Positions 62,456-64,000 of a stretch of DNA of 64,000 nucleotides are shown here, piece by piece. The notes below the pieces were generated by a model that saw nothing but the letters and a program-made list of their open reading frames with translations, made no database searches and was not told the DNA's origin. Made by a program: the position numbers and the translations under genes. The stretch is from Maridesulfovibrio bastinii DSM 16055 (GTDB lineage Bacteria > Desulfobacterota > Desulfovibrionia > Desulfovibrionales > Desulfovibrionaceae), in the NCBI RefSeq assembly GCF_000429985.1, contig NZ_KE387015.1:111664-175663 (forward strand), given 5' to 3'. Each line of letters begins with the position of its first letter. Position 1 is the stretch's first letter.

Positions 62456-64000
62456 ATGCAGCTTCCCTCGCAGATCAGAAAATATAAAAAAACAGCAATT
62501 GCTCTAACGGCCGCGGTGATTCTCATCGCGGCCTTTATCGCTATGGATGCTCTGTATCCTTTTCCTGCCGGAAAGCTCAGTCCCGCTCCGGGAACAATGG
62601 TGCTGGACAGTCAGGGTAAAGTTCTGCGTTTTTTTCTGGCCCCGGACGGCAGCCGAAGAATTCCCGTCAAACTGGATCAGGTTTCGCCGATACTTGTTAA
62701 AACTCTTATCTCGTCTGAAGACCGCTGGTTTCGCTATCATCCCGGAATAAATCCCGTGGCAATTATCCGGGCTGCAATTTCCAATATTTCAGCAGGCGAA
62801 GTTGTTTCAGGAGCTTCAACTATTCCCATGCAGATTGTGCGGCTGTGTGAACCGCGTCCGAGAACTTTAAAATCAAAATTGATTGAAGCATTCAGGGCGT
62901 TGCAGCTCAGACTCCATTTCACCACGGATGAGCTGCTGGAAGCATACCTTAATCTGCTTCCATACGGAGGTAACATTGTTGGGGTGGAATCAGCATCGCG
63001 CTTTTACTTTGGTCACAGCTGCAAAAATTTATCACTGGCAGAAGCGGCCCTGCTGACGACCATTCCGAGGGGGCCGGCTTTTTATGACCCGCTGAAACAT
63101 CCGCAGCAATCCATTGAAGGCCGCAACCATGTTATGGATCAGCTGGGTGAAAGGAAAACTTTTACCCTGCAACAGGTAAAAAGAAATAAACATGAACCTA
63201 TCCCGCATAAGTTAATAACTTTTCCCATAGCTGCCCCGCATTATGCCGAGATGGTACACAATATTTTCGGGCAGCAGCCTATAATCAAAACCTGTCTGGA
63301 CAGGTCCCTGCAAAGGGAAGCGGCCTCAGCCCTTAAAATGCATGTACTCAGCAAACGTTCGGAAGGACTGGATAACGCGGCATGTGTAATAATACATATT
63401 CCTACCCGGGAAATCAGAGTCATGGTCGGTTCTGCCGATTACTTTGAACAAGGCTTCGGCGGAGCTATCAACCTCTCTGATATAATCCGCTCACCCGGAT
63501 CAACACTTAAACCTTTCCTCTATGCACTGGCTATAGACAGGGGAATTATAGCACCCAGAACATTTATTGATGACATCCCGGTAGATTATTCAGGATACGT
63601 CCCTGAAAACTACGACCGCATTTATCATGGCAGGGTTGAAGCAAGAGTCGCACTGGCAAAATCTTTAAATGTCCCGGCAGTACGTCTGCTCGCCGAAACC
63701 GGAGTGGAAAACTTTCTGGAAAAACTGCGTGACGGCGGGATGACCACTCTTAATAAAACAGCGGCGCAATATGGCCTTCCGCTTGCTCTCGGCGGATGCG
63801 GAGTCAAACTTATTGAGCTTGTAAACCTTTATGCAAGTCTTGCCGATCAGGGCAGATTTTGTCCGGTAAACTATTTTGCAAGGCATGATCATGAAACCAG
63901 AAAAATAAGTATATTCAGTCCTGAATCTGCGTGGATGGTGCTTAAAATGCTGACTTCGGTTACCCGCCCGGAAATGAACGATACCTGGGAACTGACACGG
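62456..64000 (+). CDS. pbpC: Penicillin-binding protein 1C, N-terminal part
   Basis: Bifunctional murein glycosyltransferase/transpeptidase anchored in the inner membrane. Start at ATG 62456, beginning MQLPSQIRK, followed by a membrane helix (IALTAAVILIAAFIAMDAL). The glycosyltransferase domain shows LISSEDRWFRYHPGINPVAI with the catalytic Glu, and GASTIPMQ; the transpeptidase begins with the active-site SxxK in SPGSTLKPFLY (about residue 349). The frame is open to the window end after ~515 codons; PbpC is usually ~770. AAGG just before the ATG is close to the start. Paired with the alpha-2-macroglobulin gene. Confidence 0.93.
   Translation, partial: MQLPSQIRKYKKTAIALTAAVILIAAFIAMDALYPFPAGKLSPAPGTMVLDSQGKVLRFFLAPDGSRRIPVKLDQVSPILVKTLISSEDRWFRYHPGINPVAIIRAAISNISAGEVVSGASTIPMQIVRLCEPRPRTLKSKLIEAFRALQLRLHFTTDELLEAYLNLLPYGGNIVGVESASRFYFGHSCKNLSLAEAALLTTIPRGPAFYDPLKHPQQSIEGRNHVMDQLGERKTFTLQQVKRNKHEPIPHKLITFPIAAPHYAEMVHNIFGQQPIIKTCLDRSLQREAASALKMHVLSKRSEGLDNAACVIIHIPTREIRVMVGSADYFEQGFGGAINLSDIIRSPGSTLKPFLYALAIDRGIIAPRTFIDDIPVDYSGYVPENYDRIYHGRVEARVALAKSLNVPAVRLLAETGVENFLEKLRDGGMTTLNKTAAQYGLPLALGGCGVKLIELVNLYASLADQGRFCPVNYFARHDHETRKISIFSPESAWMVLKMLTSVTRPEMNDTWELTR

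Overview
The window reads as chromosome of a sulfate-reducing bacterium of the Desulfovibrio type (Desulfobacterota), probably a moderate-GC marine lineage. The basis is the gene set: a tetraheme cytochrome c3, a siroheme decarboxylase subunit next to hemL (heme made through siroheme), a one-piece pyruvate:ferredoxin oxidoreductase, phosphotransacetylase, and an Rnf operon headed by a decaheme cytochrome. No identity search was possible, so the lineage is inferred from family knowledge.

Layout. 1-4522 (all minus): end of an acidic repeat protein, cytochrome c3, and the tetrapyrrole genes cobJ, cbiG, hemL and ahbB. 4816-11751: gpsA and a small lipoprotein face cheV. Between them sits a 3.4 kb unit with three surface-glycosylation genes (GtrA-like flippase, GtrB-like glycosyltransferase, GtrII-like transferase), flanked by ~235 bp direct repeats that duplicate the ends of the lipoprotein and cheV genes. 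11992-22494: fadD, then dxs-ispA-xseB-M23 peptidase-xseA and proS-ispG on minus. 22713-25623: a three-gene operon encoding an exported protein of seven 37-residue repeats, a small exported protein and a CsgG-like outer-membrane lipoprotein. I read this as a curli-like surface-fibre system, and it is the best candidate here for something little described.

25859-33345: ung, a PAPS-reductase/CysD-like protein, por and pta (pyruvate to acetyl-CoA to acetyl phosphate). A probable 6S RNA lies at 33411-33565, just after the rnf operon (decaheme cytochrome, rnfC, D, G, E, A, B; 40571 to 33590). This Rnf is unusual. RnfB is fused to a GltD-like flavoprotein, RnfC lacks the usual nucleotide/FMN glycine motif, and RnfD lacks the covalent-FMN Thr motif. 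40687-48471 is a C4-dicarboxylate block: DASS transporter, malic enzyme, two-subunit fumarase, and fumarate reductase/succinate dehydrogenase BAC. Together these can interconvert malate, fumarate and succinate.

49484-64000: a TetR regulator overlapping an MFS-ApbE fusion and a small membrane protein, a tRNA-Arg(ACG), a small lipoprotein, a polar amino-acid ABC transporter (two permeases and a binding protein, no ATPase in view), and an alpha-2-macroglobulin followed by pbpC, which runs off the window. The main stretch without a gene is 48472-49483.
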